A stretch of DNA of 64,000 nt, taken from Bradyrhizobium sp. 138 (GTDB lineage Bacteria > Pseudomonadota > Alphaproteobacteria > Rhizobiales > Xanthobacteraceae). Made by a program: the position numbers and the translations under genes. The stretch lies in NCBI RefSeq assembly GCF_023074075.1, contig NZ_JADPKT010000007.1:124001-188000 (forward strand). The letters run 5' to 3'. Below the pieces are notes generated by a model, which was not told the origin of the DNA, searched no databases, and was given only the letters and a program-made list of their open reading frames with translations. Below, one piece after another: positions 46,134 to 57,022 of the stretch (position 1 is the first letter of the stretch; each line of letters starts with the position of its first letter).

Positions 46134-47432
46134 TTACTGGTAGATCGGGAACCGGTCGGTGAGCGCCTTGACCCGCTCCTTGATCGCAGCTTCGACCAGC
46201 GGCGCCTTGCCGTCGTCGGATTGCGCGATCGCGTTGAGGACCTCGGCGATCATGCCGCCGACCTGCTGGAATTCGGCGACGCCGAAGCCGCGGGTCGTCG
46301 CCGCGGGGGTGCCGAGACGCAGGCCCGAGGTGACGAAGGGTTTTTCGGGGTCGAACGGGATGCCGTTCTTGTTGCAGGTGATGGCGGCGCGGACCAGCGC
46401 CTTCTCCGAGACGTTGCCCTTCAGGCCCTTCGGCCGGAGATCGACCAGCATCAGATGATTGTCGGTACCGCCGGAGACGATGTCGAAGCCGTGGCTCTTC
46501 ATCGCCTCGGCCAGCGCCTTGGCGTTCTCGACGACGTTCTTGGCGTAGACCTTGAAGTCCGGACGCAGCGCCTCGCCGAAGGCAACCGCCTTCGCCGCGA
46601 TCACATGCATCAAGGGGCCGCCCTGCAGGCCCGGGAAGATCGCTCCGTTGAATTTCTTGGTCAGCGTCTCATCATTCCACAGCATCAGGCCGCCGCGCGG
46701 ACCGCGCAGCGACTTGTGCGTCGTCGTCGTGGTGATGTGGGCATAGGGCACGGGTGAAGCATGCACGCCGCCGGCCACCAGGCCGGCAAAGTGCGCCATG
46801 TCGACCAGGAGATACGCGCCGACCGAGTCCGCGATCTCGCGGAAGCGCTTGAAGTCCCAGGCGCGCGAATAGGCCGAGCCGCCGGCGACGATCAGCTTCG
46901 GCTTGACCTCTTCGGCCTGCTTGGCGACCGCGTCCATATCGATGATCTGGTCCTCGCGGCGCACGGTGTAGTGCGCGGCCTTGAACCACTTGCCGCTCAT
47001 GTTGACGGGCGAGCCGTGGGTGAGATGGCCGCCGGCCGCGAGATCGAGACCCATGAAGGTGTCACCGGGCTGCAACAGCGCCAGAAACACCGCCTGGTTC
47101 ATCTGGCTGCCCGAGTTCGGCTGCACGTTGGCGAAATTGGCGCCGAACAGCTTCTTGGCGCGATCGATCGCGAGGTTCTCGGCGACGTCGACCCACTCAC
47201 AACCGCCATAGTAGCGCGCGCCCGGATAGCCTTCCGCGTATTTGTTGGTCATCACCGAACCCTGCGCTTCCAGCACGGCCCGGCTGACGATGTTCTCAGA
47301 GGCGATCAGCTCGACCTCGTGGCGCTGCCGGCCGAGCTCGCCCTTGATGGCGGCGGCGATTTCCGGGTCGGCCTGCTCGAGCGAGGCGGTGAAAAACGAA
47401 TCGGGCGCGGAGGCGGTCTTGGCTGCGGTCAT
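46134..47432 (-). CDS. glyA: Serine hydroxymethyltransferase
   Basis: PLP enzyme interconverting serine and glycine with tetrahydrofolate. The 432-residue protein contains [18 protein letters not shown] near residue 40, [11 protein letters not shown] near 105, and the PLP-lysine motif [14 protein letters not shown] near 237. Length is typical of the bacterial dimeric form. It heads the glyA-nrdR-ribD run. The 271-base upstream spacer shows no glycine riboswitch that could be recognised. Confidence 0.97.
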   Translation of the reverse strand: MTAAKTASAPDSFFTASLEQADPEIAAAIKGELGRQRHEVELIASENIVSRAVLEAQGSVMTNKYAEGYPGARYYGGCEWVDVAENLAIDRAKKLFGANFANVQPNSGSQMNQAVFLALLQPGDTFMGLDLAAGGHLTHGSPVNMSGKWFKAAHYTVRREDQIIDMDAVAKQAEEVKPKLIVAGGSAYSRAWDFKRFREIADSVGAYLLVDMAHFAGLVAGGVHASPVPYAHITTTTTHKSLRGPRGGLMLWNDETLTKKFNGAIFPGLQGGPLMHVIAAKAVAFGEALRPDFKVYAKNVVENAKALAEAMKSHGFDIVSGGTDNHLMLVDLRPKGLKGNVSEKALVRAAITCNKNGIPFDPEKPFVTSGLRLGTPAATTRGFGVAEFQQVGGMIAEVLNAIAQSDDGKAPLVEAAIKERVKALTDRFPIYQ

Positions 47433-47703
47433 CTTGCGAATATCTCCACCGCCGCAGCCTTTTGGCGGGCTACGGGCGGGTCTGGTGTGGCGATCGGAAG
47501 CACGCGCGATCTACCACATCGCCCGCAACAGGCCAAGCATTTGCGGGTCGGGGGCGAGATTTGTGCAAGATATGGTGGGGATTGGCGGCTTTTGGTGAAT
47601 TGGCCGCTTCGGGCGAACCACCCATCCGTCGCACCCGAAAATGGGGCCGCTCCGGGCCTTTAACTCCTCATGCCCGAAGCTGCAGACTCCCGCAGAAGTC
47701 GCG

Positions 47704-47925
47704 TCACAGCCCGGTATACCCCGCCTTCACCGGGTCTACGCTGCCGTCGAGCTGGCGCAGATAGGTCAGGCCGCAAACGGTCAACCTGTGGGGGTCCTTC
47801 TCGCCGGCCTCCATCAGCGTATTAAGATAGTTCGTGACCTTGGCCCGTGCCTCCTCGCTGGCCGCGGCGGTGCGGTTGGCGAGCAGGTCATAGGTCTGCA
47901 TGATGCGGTCGATGGCGGCTTCCAT
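47704..47925 (-). CDS. Small conserved protein of unknown function
   Basis: A 73-residue acidic helical protein beginning MEAAIDRIMQTYDLLANRTA, with a C-terminal DPHRLTVCGLTYLRQLDG. No domain is recognised. ATG at 47925 has an AGAGGG tract at proper spacing and is preferred to the longer frame from 47970. It follows a second small unknown gene by 37 bases and lies between ldtR and glyA. The placement is conserved in Bradyrhizobium by recollection, not checked here. Confidence 0.65.
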   Translation of the reverse strand: MEAAIDRIMQTYDLLANRTAAASEEARAKVTNYLNTLMEAGEKDPHRLTVCGLTYLRQLDGSVDPVKAGYTGL

Positions 47926-47962
47926 GGCACCCTCTGGTTCTCTTGAATTTTCGGTGTCTTGA

Positions 47963-48199
47963 TCAGGCAACCGCGCGGGCCTCGGACTGCGTCTCGAACC
48001 GATTGATCGCCTTGTTGGCGAGCCTGATCTTGTTGAATTCGCCTTGCTGGAGCAGCTTCACGACAATCCCCAGCAGGCGCTCGTCGGTGACGAGAGTATC
48101 GGGAATCGCGCCGGAGCGGCGAAAGTAGTTCGCGGCGATGGCGTAGGCCTCGCTCACGAGTTCCACGTTCATTGCCTGAAGCCCGCGCTCGACCAGCAT
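47963..48199 (-). CDS. Small conserved protein of unknown function
   Basis: A 78-residue protein beginning MLVERGLQAMNVELVSEA. The segment LVTDERLLGIVVKLLQQGEFNKIRLA is predicted helical. No known domain is recognised. The start at 48199 is used since the longer frame covers the ldtR terminator. It is in the same direction as its small neighbour and both may form one transcript with glyA downstream. Confidence 0.6.
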   Translation of the reverse strand: MLVERGLQAMNVELVSEAYAIAANYFRRSGAIPDTLVTDERLLGIVVKLLQQGEFNKIRLANKAINRFETQSEARAVA

Positions 48200-48280
48200 C
48201 GTCCTGTCTCCGATCCGAAGGAGATAAGTGCTGGGGCCGGAACTGGTTCCGCGCCGCGCGCGATTTTTTTCGCAGGTGCA

Positions 48281-48323
48281 CAAAATAAAACGCACCGGTC
48301 CGGAGGGAATCCGGGCCGGCGCG
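48281..48323 (-). terminator. Terminator of ldtR
   Basis: An imperfect 13-base stem (CGCACCGGTCCGG with CCGGGCCGGCGCG), loop of seven, is followed on the minus strand by TTTTATTTTG. It lies about 77 bases past the ldtR stop. Confidence 0.75.
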
Positions 48324-48399
48324 CTTGGGGAAGTCCAGGCACGTTCGGGAAGCCTGCCGGTCTTGTTGGGGGCCGGCTTGGCCTTGATCCCTTGGAAAC

Positions 48400-48918
48400 T
48401 CAGAGCCGATAGAGGATCTGGTCGGTCCAGAACCGCTCGAGACGATGCAGCGACTTGTTGAGGGTCGAGAACTCCTCGCCGGAGATGCCGCCGACCTGCT
48501 CCACCGTCTTGACGTGCTTCTGGTAGAGCGCATCGACGATGCGGCGGACTTCCTGACCCTGCGGGGTCAGACGGATGCGCACCGAGCGGCGATCAACGCG
48601 TGAGCGCTGATGATCGAGGAAGCCAAGCTCGACAAGCTTCTTCAGATTGTAGGAGACGTTGGAGCCGAGATAGTAGCCGCGCGTGCGCAGCTCGCCCGCG
48701 GTCAGCTCCTTGTCGCCGATGTTGTAAAGCAGGAGCGCCTGCACCGAGTTGATGTCCGCGCGACCGCGGCGATCGAATTCGTCCTTGATCACGTCGAGGA
48801 GCCGGCGATGCAGCCGCTCCACCAGAGTCAAAGCTTCCAGATAGAGCGACTGCACCGAACCCTGCTGGCCGGAGACGCGCTCTGCGGTATCTGCCGCAGT
48901 TGCGACGGCTTTCATCAT
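48400..48918 (-). CDS. ldtR: LdtR-like MarR-family regulator
   Basis: A 172-residue winged-helix regulator. The N-terminal half has YLEALTLVERLHRRLLDVI, followed by the recognition segment TRGYYLGSNVSYNLKKLVELG and the wing RSRVDRRSVRIRLT. This closely matches LdtR of Sinorhizobium and Liberibacter, which controls an L,D-transpeptidase and osmotic stress tolerance. It is a single-gene unit with its own terminator. A TGTCG/CGACA inverted repeat lies just upstream. Confidence 0.86.
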   Translation of the reverse strand: MMKAVATAADTAERVSGQQGSVQSLYLEALTLVERLHRRLLDVIKDEFDRRGRADINSVQALLLYNIGDKELTAGELRTRGYYLGSNVSYNLKKLVELGFLDHQRSRVDRRSVRIRLTPQGQEVRRIVDALYQKHVKTVEQVGGISGEEFSTLNKSLHRLERFWTDQILYRL

Positions 48919-48932
48919 GACACTTCCCCTGT

Positions 48933-48949
48933 TGTCGTTTTTATCGACA
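48933..48949. promoter_or_regulatory. Candidate LdtR self-operator TGTCG-7-CGACA
   Basis: Five-base inverted arms with a seven-base A/T-rich spacer, 15 bases upstream of the ldtR start. Autoregulation is common in the family, but the arm is short, so chance cannot be excluded. Confidence 0.35.
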
Positions 48950-49104
48950 CTTATTCGACGAAACTTGTGTCCCGTCTGATAGGTGCAACTTAAGGGGCTC
49001 GTTTGAAGATCGGCTTAAATAAGAGAATAAAGAGATCATGAATTTAAGACAGTGAATTGCGGATTAAGCCTGTGCCACAAGCACTTTTCGCAACACTCTG
49101 TTGA

Positions 49105-51216
<2,112 letters not shown>

Positions 51217-51220
51217 ATCT

Positions 51221-51310
51221 CGTAGGGTGGGCAAAGGCGCATTTGCGCCGTGCCCACGATTGGCCGCGATCGCTACCGGATGGTGGGCACGCTTCGCTTT
51301 GCCCACCTAC
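51221..51310. repeat. Intergenic inverted repeat, group A copy 3
   Basis: Arms CGTAGGGTGGGCAAAG and CTTTGCCCACCTAC (one base shorter than other copies) surround a GTGCCCAC/GTGGGCAC inner pair. It follows hemB. Confidence 0.83.
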
Positions 51311-51450
51311 AGCACCGCCCGATCCGCCGCCCACGAATCGCCGGAATATTTCGGCTTGTTAATGTCCCTGCGCCCTTGGCAGGGGAAGAGCCTGTTCCCA
51401 TGTCCTGCCTGGAGGGTTTTCCCTCTGTTTCCCCCTTGGGAGGACGGATC

Positions 51451-51993
51451 ATGTCGTATGACTCGGGCAATTCGGGCGCCTGGCGCAATGACGGCGGGGC
51501 GCAACCACACGCCTACGACCCCGATCCCCATCCGGAACTGTTCCGCGGCGTTGCGACGCGGCGGGCGTTCGCCTTCCTGATCGACATGGTCGTGATCTCG
51601 GTGCCGGTGATCCTCGGCTACATCTTCATCGCATTGTTCGGCGTGGTCACTCTCGGCATCGGCTGGGCGCTGTTCTGGCTGGCCTGGCCGGCCTCCGTCA
51701 TCTGGGCCATCGTCTACTATGGCGCCTGCATCGGCGGTCCCTCGTCGGCGACGGTCGGCATGCGCCTGATGGACCTGGAGCTGCGCACCTGGTACGGCGC
51801 GCCGGGCTATTTCGTGCTCGGCGCCACCCATGCCGTGCTGTTCTGGGTGACGGTCTCGTTCCTGACGCCCTTCGTGGTGCTGGTCGGACTGTTCAATGGC
51901 CGCCGGCGCCTGCTGCATGACTTCGTGTTGGGAACGGTCGTGATCAACAATTCGGTTCGCGTGCCCGCGCAGCAGGCCGCAAGGACCTACTGA
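51451..51993 (+). CDS. RDD-family membrane protein
   Basis: A 180-residue inner-membrane protein of the RDD family with about three helices, near 45-75, 80-105 and 125-155. The name motif is kept as RRAFAFLIDM, with Arg-Asp separated, and GMRLMDLELR follows. Its polar N-tail (residues 1-35) is rich in Gly, Asp and Pro. The ATG at 51451 has a strong GGGAGGA site. RDD proteins have been linked to ion or small-molecule transport; the role here is unknown. Confidence 0.8.
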   Translation: MSYDSGNSGAWRNDGGAQPHAYDPDPHPELFRGVATRRAFAFLIDMVVISVPVILGYIFIALFGVVTLGIGWALFWLAWPASVIWAIVYYGACIGGPSSATVGMRLMDLELRTWYGAPGYFVLGATHAVLFWVTVSFLTPFVVLVGLFNGRRRLLHDFVLGTVVINNSVRVPAQQAARTY

Positions 51994-52112
51994 GCAAGGA
52001 CCTGTCAACCACGACCATCTAAGCTGGCTGATCTGACCTGCCGAGCTGACCAATTGACCGGGGGCTTCCGTAGCGCGATGCTGATACTCACTTCGGAGGC
52101 CCACGACGTCCC

Positions 52113-52889
52113 GTGACCCAGCACTCGCGCGATACCCCACAATTTTACCTTACGGCGCCCTCACCCTGCCCGTATCTGCCGGGCCGGCATGAGCGCAAGG
52201 TGTTCACGCACCTGGTGGGTGAGCGCGCGGGCGACCTCAACGACCTCCTGACCCATGGCGGCTTCCGCCGCAGCCAATCGATCGCCTATCGGCCAGCCTG
52301 CGACCAGTGCCGCGCCTGCGTCTCGGTCCGGGTGATCGCCAACGAGTTCCGGCCCTCCCGCAACTTCCGCAAGGTGATGGCGCGCAACGCCGACATCATC
52401 GGCGAGCAGCGCAGCGCGGTGCCGACCTCCGAGCAATATTCGGTGTTCCGCGCCTATCTCGACGCCCGCCACCGCCACGGCGGCATGGCCGACATGACCG
52501 TGCTCGACTACGCCATGATGGTCGAGGACAGCCATGTCGAGACCCGCATCATCGAGTACCGCAAGCGCGGCCCCGACAGCGGCATCACCGGCCGCGGCGA
52601 GGAGCTGATCGCGGTGGCGCTGACCGACGTGCTCAGCGATGGTCTGTCGATGGTCTACTCGTTCTTCGAGCCGGGCCAGGTCAGCCGCTCGATGGGCACC
52701 TTCATGATCCTCGACCACATCGCCCGCGCCCGCCGGCAAGGCCTGCCTTACGTCTATCTCGGCTACTGGATCGATGGCTCGAAGAAGATGGACTACAAGG
52801 CCCGCTTCCTGCCGCAGCAGCGCCTCGCGTCCTCAGGCTGGCTGCGCGTGGATGCGCAGGGCGATGCGGCGTCCGAGCCGCAGGATTGA
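52113..52889 (+). CDS. bpt: Aspartate/glutamate leucyltransferase (Bpt)
   Basis: A 258-residue N-end rule enzyme that adds leucine from Leu-tRNA to proteins with N-terminal Asp or Glu, marking them for ClpAP. The N-terminal ATE region has [14 protein letters not shown] and [12 protein letters not shown], with its redox/metal cysteines. The C-terminal domain has [20 protein letters not shown]. The start is GTG at 52113 with a CGGAGG tract upstream. Length and motifs are normal for the Bpt/Ate family of alphaproteobacteria. Confidence 0.94.
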   Translation: MTQHSRDTPQFYLTAPSPCPYLPGRHERKVFTHLVGERAGDLNDLLTHGGFRRSQSIAYRPACDQCRACVSVRVIANEFRPSRNFRKVMARNADIIGEQRSAVPTSEQYSVFRAYLDARHRHGGMADMTVLDYAMMVEDSHVETRIIEYRKRGPDSGITGRGEELIAVALTDVLSDGLSMVYSFFEPGQVSRSMGTFMILDHIARARRQGLPYVYLGYWIDGSKKMDYKARFLPQQRLASSGWLRVDAQGDAASEPQD

Positions 52890-52996
52890 GACCACCGTGG
52901 TTCAACGTCGCGCGGCCAGCACAGGCATGCACTTGCCGTCCGTACGTTCTGCTCTGTTTGCATTTTCGTTGGTCACGTCGTCGAGCATCGACGCTC

Positions 52997-53410
52997 ATGC
53001 CTGTCGCCGGCCACAAGGAGTATTTCGGCCGCTGCGTCGCGGTGACACCTCCGCCTCCGGCGCTTCGCACATTCCTGAAGGACTACGGCCAGCCGGTCAG
53101 CAAGATCGGCGAGATTGCCGATCTCTTTGCGCCGGACGTTCCCTTGTTCGACAAGCCGGGCTCCGGCCGCGAGATCATTCACACGTGGCGGCGCCCGAAC
53201 GCCGATATCGAATCCGAAGCGCGGGTCGAGGGCGTTCTTCCCGATTTCTACGACGTGACGGTGCGCCTCTACGAGGGTCCGACATCATGCGGGATCGAGG
53301 AGTTCAAGCAGAAGGGACCGACGACGACGTTGCGCGGCTACGTGCCGAAAACCAGCCCGCAAGGACTGCCCTCGCTCTGGAAGTTCAAGCACCTGAGCGG
53401 GCTCTGCTAG
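52997..53410 (+). CDS. Hypothetical protein, possibly a frameshifted secreted protein
   Basis: A 137-residue frame (MPVAGHKEYFGRC...) with good coding character to CVAVTPPPPALRTFLKDYG and beyond. No domain is recognised. In another frame, starting at 52927, there is a Sec-signal-like sequence MHLPSVRSALFAFSLVTSSS, ending DAHA, immediately before it. If one base were added or removed near 53000, signal and mature part would join. The gene is therefore either a cytoplasmic protein or the mature part of a frameshifted exported one. Confidence 0.5.
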   Translation: MPVAGHKEYFGRCVAVTPPPPALRTFLKDYGQPVSKIGEIADLFAPDVPLFDKPGSGREIIHTWRRPNADIESEARVEGVLPDFYDVTVRLYEGPTSCGIEEFKQKGPTTTLRGYVPKTSPQGLPSLWKFKHLSGLC

Positions 53411-53503
53411 CCGGCTGGAAGAACCATGAGCAACGAGCAAGTTGTAATGGGCCTCAAGCGGCACAGAACGCACGTGCTGGTTGCGACCTTGACATCTTAG
53501 GCG

Positions 53504-53535
53504 ATGGATATACATATTAAGTGATGTATATCCAT
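53504..53535. promoter_or_regulatory. Toxin-antitoxin operator, perfect 12-bp palindrome
   Basis: ATGGATATACAT (53504-53515) and ATGTATATCCAT (53524-53535) are exact inverted repeats around an 8-base spacer. The site ends 16 bases before the antitoxin start and overlaps the promoter zone. The AbrB/MazE-type antitoxin is the likely binder and autoregulator. Confidence 0.75.
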
Positions 53536-53551
53536 GGAGGCAAGAGGCAAT

Positions 53552-53782
53552 ATGCAGGTCGCCAAGTGGGGAAATAGCCTCGCCGTCCGCCTTCCCGCCA
53601 CTGTCGTCGAAGCGCTCGAGTTAAAGGAAGGCGACGAGATCGAGATTCGCGTTGCGGGCACGCGAGAGTTCGGTGTTGCGCGTAAGCCCGGCCGAGAGGA
53701 CTTTCTGCAGCGGCTTCGTGCTCTTCGCGGCCGCCTTCCTGCCGACTTCAAGTTCGACAGAGATGAAGCGAATGCCCGATAG
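53552..53782 (+). CDS. AbrB/MazE-type antitoxin
   Basis: A 76-residue protein. The N-terminal swapped-hairpin DNA-binding domain reads MQVAKWGNSLAVRLPATVVE, and LELKEGDEIEIRV follows. The C-terminal half (FLQRLRALRGRLPADFKFDRDE) should bind and neutralise the PIN toxin. The start is the ATG at 53552, with a GGAGGCAAGAGG tract upstream, rather than the ATG 18 bases earlier that lies in the operator. It overlaps the toxin gene by 20 bases. Confidence 0.85.
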   Translation: MQVAKWGNSLAVRLPATVVEALELKEGDEIEIRVAGTREFGVARKPGREDFLQRLRALRGRLPADFKFDRDEANAR

Positions 53783-54170
53783 CTTCTTCGACACCAACGT
53801 CCTCGTCTATCTCGTTTCGAGCGATGCGACGAAGGCCGACAGAGCGGAACAGGCTCTTTCTCAGGGAGGCGTGATCAGCGTCCAGGTGCTCAACGAGCTT
53901 GCCAACGTAGCCCGCCGGAAGATGCAGTTGTCGTGGCAGGAGACGTATACGTACCTGGACTCGTTGCGCGGTCTATTGACCGTCCATCCTGTTACGCTTG
54001 ATATCCATGACACCGGCCTGGAGCTGGCCGAACGCTATGGAATGCAAATCTACGACGCGATGATCGCCGCCTCTGCACTCCACGCGGGATGCGAGACGTT
54101 GCTATCGGAAGACTTCCAGCACGGGATGGTCTTGAAGGAAGGCCTCCGCATTGCCAATCCGTTCGCGTGA
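53763..54170 (+). CDS. vapC: PIN-domain toxin (VapC family)
   Basis: A 135-residue ribonuclease toxin. PIN-domain acidic residues are kept: FFDTNVLVYL at the N-terminus (Asp near 8), the central SVQVLNELANV (Glu), and the C-terminal IYDAMIAASALHAGC and LLSEDFQHG (Asp residues). All four metal-coordinating positions look intact, so it should be active. Start at 53763 or 53772 is possible, both inside the antitoxin gene. The target RNA is unknown. Confidence 0.87.
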   Translation: MKRMPDSFFDTNVLVYLVSSDATKADRAEQALSQGGVISVQVLNELANVARRKMQLSWQETYTYLDSLRGLLTVHPVTLDIHDTGLELAERYGMQIYDAMIAASALHAGCETLLSEDFQHGMVLKEGLRIANPFA

Positions 54171-54209
54171 CGTGCGCTGCTCGTCCGAACGACCCGCGGG
54201 GCGACCCCC

Positions 54210-55574
54210 TCACCCAAAGAACGTGTCCGCCAGCAGCTTCAGGTTCAAAATCACGATCACGCCCGCGACGATCCACGCGATCGCGGCGACGTAGGCGGGA
54301 ATCGCGAACTTCCCCATCTTGCGGCGGTCGGAGACGAAGCGCACCAGGGGGATGACCGCAAAGGGCAGCTGCATCGACAGCACCACCTGGCTGAACACCA
54401 GCAAATCGGCCGTGCCGCGCTCGCCATAGATCGCGGTGACGATGATCACGGGAATGATGGCGATACCGCGTGTCAGCAGGCGCCGCGCCCAGCTCGGCAG
54501 ACGCAGGTCGAGAAAGCCTTCCATCACGATCTGGCCGGCGAGCGTCGCGGTCACCGTCGAGTTGAGGCCCGAGGCGAGCAGCGCCACTGCGAACAGCGTC
54601 GAGGCGATGCCAAGGCCGAGCAGCGGCGACAACAGCTCGAAGGCCTGGCCGATCTCGGCGACGTCGGAATGGCCGGTTTTGTGGAAGGTCGCAGCCGCCA
54701 CGACGAGGATCGCGGCGTTGATGAACAGCGCCAGCATCAGGGCGATGGTCGAGTCCGTCGTCGCCCATTTGATCGCCTCGCGCCGGCCGGTGTCGTTGCG
54801 CTCATAGGCGCGCGTCTGCACGATCGAGGAGTGCAGATAGAGATTGTGCGGCATCACGGTCGCGCCGATGATGCCGATCGCGATGTAGAGCATCTCGGAA
54901 TTGGTGAAGATCTCGCTCTTCGGCACGAAGCCGCGCAGCACCTCCGCGACCGGCGGCGCCGCGGCCACGATCTGGACTGCGAAGCAGACCGCGATCACCG
55001 CGAGCAGCGCGATGACGAAGGCTTCGAGGAAACGGAAGCCGCGGTTCATCAGGATCAGAAGCAGAAAAGCGTCGAGGGCTGCGAGCAGCGCGCCGCCGAT
55101 CAGGGGAATGCCGAAAAGAAGTTTGAGCGCGATCGCGGTGCCGATGACCTCGGCGAGGTCGCAGGCGATGATCGCCGCCTCGCAGGCGAGCCAGAGCAGG
55201 AAGTTCACCGCCGGCGAATAGGTGGCGCGGCAGGCCTGCGCGAGGTCGCGGTCGGTGACGATGCCGAGCCGTGCCGCCAGCGACTGCAGCAGGATCGCCA
55301 TCAGGTTCGAGAGCAGGATGACGGAGAGCAGCGTGTAGCCGAACTTCGACCCGCCGGCGAGGTCGGTCGCCCAATTGCCGGGGTCCATGTAGCCGACCGA
55401 GACGAGATAGCCCGGGCCGACAAAGGCGAGCAGCCGCCGCGACCAGTGGCCGGCGGTCGGGATCGCAACTGTGGAATTGACCTCGGCGAGGCTCTTGGTG
55501 GTGGGCGCATCAGCGCGCCAGCCGGCAGCGTCCTGGCTCAAGGCTCGGGTCAGGTGGGGTGATTGGGCATCCAT
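54210..55574 (-). CDS. mntH: Nramp-type manganese transporter MntH
   Basis: A 454-residue proton-coupled divalent metal importer with about eleven helices. The metal-site motif [13 protein letters not shown] lies near residue 60 and MPHNLYLHS near 240, both diagnostic of Nramp proteins. ATG at 55574 is used; a start at 55625 would add 17 residues covering the regulatory region. Upstream lie three TGCAAC/TGCATC hexamers that could bind a Fur-family (Mur) regulator. Manganese import is expected. Confidence 0.93.
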   Translation of the reverse strand: MDAQSPHLTRALSQDAAGWRADAPTTKSLAEVNSTVAIPTAGHWSRRLLAFVGPGYLVSVGYMDPGNWATDLAGGSKFGYTLLSVILLSNLMAILLQSLAARLGIVTDRDLAQACRATYSPAVNFLLWLACEAAIIACDLAEVIGTAIALKLLFGIPLIGGALLAALDAFLLLILMNRGFRFLEAFVIALLAVIAVCFAVQIVAAAPPVAEVLRGFVPKSEIFTNSEMLYIAIGIIGATVMPHNLYLHSSIVQTRAYERNDTGRREAIKWATTDSTIALMLALFINAAILVVAAATFHKTGHSDVAEIGQAFELLSPLLGLGIASTLFAVALLASGLNSTVTATLAGQIVMEGFLDLRLPSWARRLLTRGIAIIPVIIVTAIYGERGTADLLVFSQVVLSMQLPFAVIPLVRFVSDRRKMGKFAIPAYVAAIAWIVAGVIVILNLKLLADTFFG

Positions 55575-55603
55575 ACTGGCAGAATACCCAACTTTGTTCT
55601 TAT

Positions 55604-55626
55604 TGCAACTCATTTGCAACTGCATC
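55604..55626 (-). promoter_or_regulatory. Candidate Mur/Fur-type hexamers upstream of mntH
   Basis: Three hexamers on the plus strand: TGCAAC (55604-55609), TGCAAC (55615-55620) and TGCATC (55621-55626), 30-52 bases upstream of the mntH ATG. Fur-family control of mntH is known in Bradyrhizobium. The match to its site is by eye only. Confidence 0.4.
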
Positions 55627-55740
55627 TAGCGGCGTGGGGTCCCGTCCCGGCCGTTATTCGCCGCCCTGTCGGAAAGCGGGTGGGTTTGGTGGGCCCAAGG
55701 CCGGATAGTGGCGCCAACCCGACTTTGCAGGACATGCGCC

Positions 55741-56985
55741 ATGTCAAACCCGCCCCGCCTCCCCGACACCTTTGGCCGCCTCGCCTGGTCCAACCTCGCA
55801 GCGCAGTCGGCCGAGCAGATCGCATTGGCCGCAGCCCCGATCGTGGCCGTGCTCACGCTCGGGGTCGCGGAAGGCCGGACCGGCCTGTTGCAGACCGCGC
55901 TGACCCTGCCCTTCGTGCTGTTCGCCATTCCCGCCGGCCTGCTCGCCGACCGCATCTCGCGCCGCTCGCTGATGGCAGGGGCCGAGGCGCTGCGGGCGGT
56001 GGCGCTCGCCGCCATCGTGCTGCTGCTCGCGCTCGGCGCGCTCAACCTGCCGCTGCTGGCGCTGCTCGGCTTCGCGGCCGTGTGCGGCACCGTCGTCTAC
56101 AGCGTGGCAGCGCCGGCGCTGGTGCCCTCGCTGGTGAGTTCGGAGCTGTTGCCGGCGGCGAATGCCCGGATCGAGCTTGCGCGCACCATCGCCTTTGCCA
56201 GCGGGCCTGCGCTCGGCGGCGCGCTGGTGGGCTGGTGGGGCGCGAGCCCGGCCTTCGGCTTCGCCGCGGCGCTCTCGGCGGTTGCGGTGGTGCTGCTGTC
56301 AGGCATCTTCGAACCCGTCCGCGCGCCGGCGCCGCGGCGCCATCCGTTGCAGGACATCCGCGAGGGCGCGGCCTTCGTGTTTCATCATCCGCTGCTGCGG
56401 CCGGTGTTCATAACCCAGTTCATCTTCAATACCGGCTGGTTCCTGCAGATCGCCGTGTTCGTGCCCTATGCCGTGCGCCATCTCGGCTTGACCGCCGCCG
56501 GTGTCGGCACCGTGCTGACGATGTACGGCGTCGGCATGGTGATCGGCGCGCTGGTCGCGACGCGCGTGATGCAGCACATCGCCTTCGGCACGGTGGTCGG
56601 CCTCGGTCCCGTCACCGGCTTCATCGCCGCATTGGTGATGGCGCTGACCGTGCTGGTCCCCTCGCCCTGGCTCGCGGGTCTGAGCTTCTTCCTGCTCGGC
56701 GTCGGGCCGATCCTGTGGGTGATCTCGACCACGACACTGCGCCAGTCGGTGACGCCGCCGCGCCTCTTGGGCCGCGTCTCCGCCATCAACATCATGAGCT
56801 ACGGCGCCCGTCCGCTCGGTTCAGCGCTGGGCGCGGTCGTCGGCGGGCTCTGGAGCGCGGAAGCATGCCTCTATCTCGCCGCCGCCGTGTTCGGCGTGCA
56901 GGCGCTGGTGATCCTGCTGTCACCGGCGGTCGCACTGGACCGGCAACCGGACATGGTGGGGGATGAGGTGGCGGTAAGGTGCTAG
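55741..56985 (+). CDS. MFS transporter (EntS-like)
   Basis: A 414-residue major facilitator with about twelve helices. The loop 2-3 motif LLADRISRRSLM (near residue 80) is the MFS A-motif. The C-terminal half includes GRVSAINIMSYGARPLGSALGA, as in enterobactin-exporter-like DHA3 proteins. It probably exports a small molecule or drug across the inner membrane. The ATG at 55741 is preferred to 55708. It stands alone, divergent from mntH, and the substrate is unknown. Confidence 0.86.
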   Translation: MSNPPRLPDTFGRLAWSNLAAQSAEQIALAAAPIVAVLTLGVAEGRTGLLQTALTLPFVLFAIPAGLLADRISRRSLMAGAEALRAVALAAIVLLLALGALNLPLLALLGFAAVCGTVVYSVAAPALVPSLVSSELLPAANARIELARTIAFASGPALGGALVGWWGASPAFGFAAALSAVAVVLLSGIFEPVRAPAPRRHPLQDIREGAAFVFHHPLLRPVFITQFIFNTGWFLQIAVFVPYAVRHLGLTAAGVGTVLTMYGVGMVIGALVATRVMQHIAFGTVVGLGPVTGFIAALVMALTVLVPSPWLAGLSFFLLGVGPILWVISTTTLRQSVTPPRLLGRVSAINIMSYGARPLGSALGAVVGGLWSAEACLYLAAAVFGVQALVILLSPAVALDRQPDMVGDEVAVRC

Positions 56986-57022
56986 CCGCGTCGCAATGAC
57001 GGAGCGTGCTGCAGCGACCGGG

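Noticed and set aside
47433..47703. Glycine riboswitch upstream of glyA
   Set aside because: The 271-base spacer lacks the paired conserved cores of a tandem glycine aptamer, and the glyA start has a short leader.
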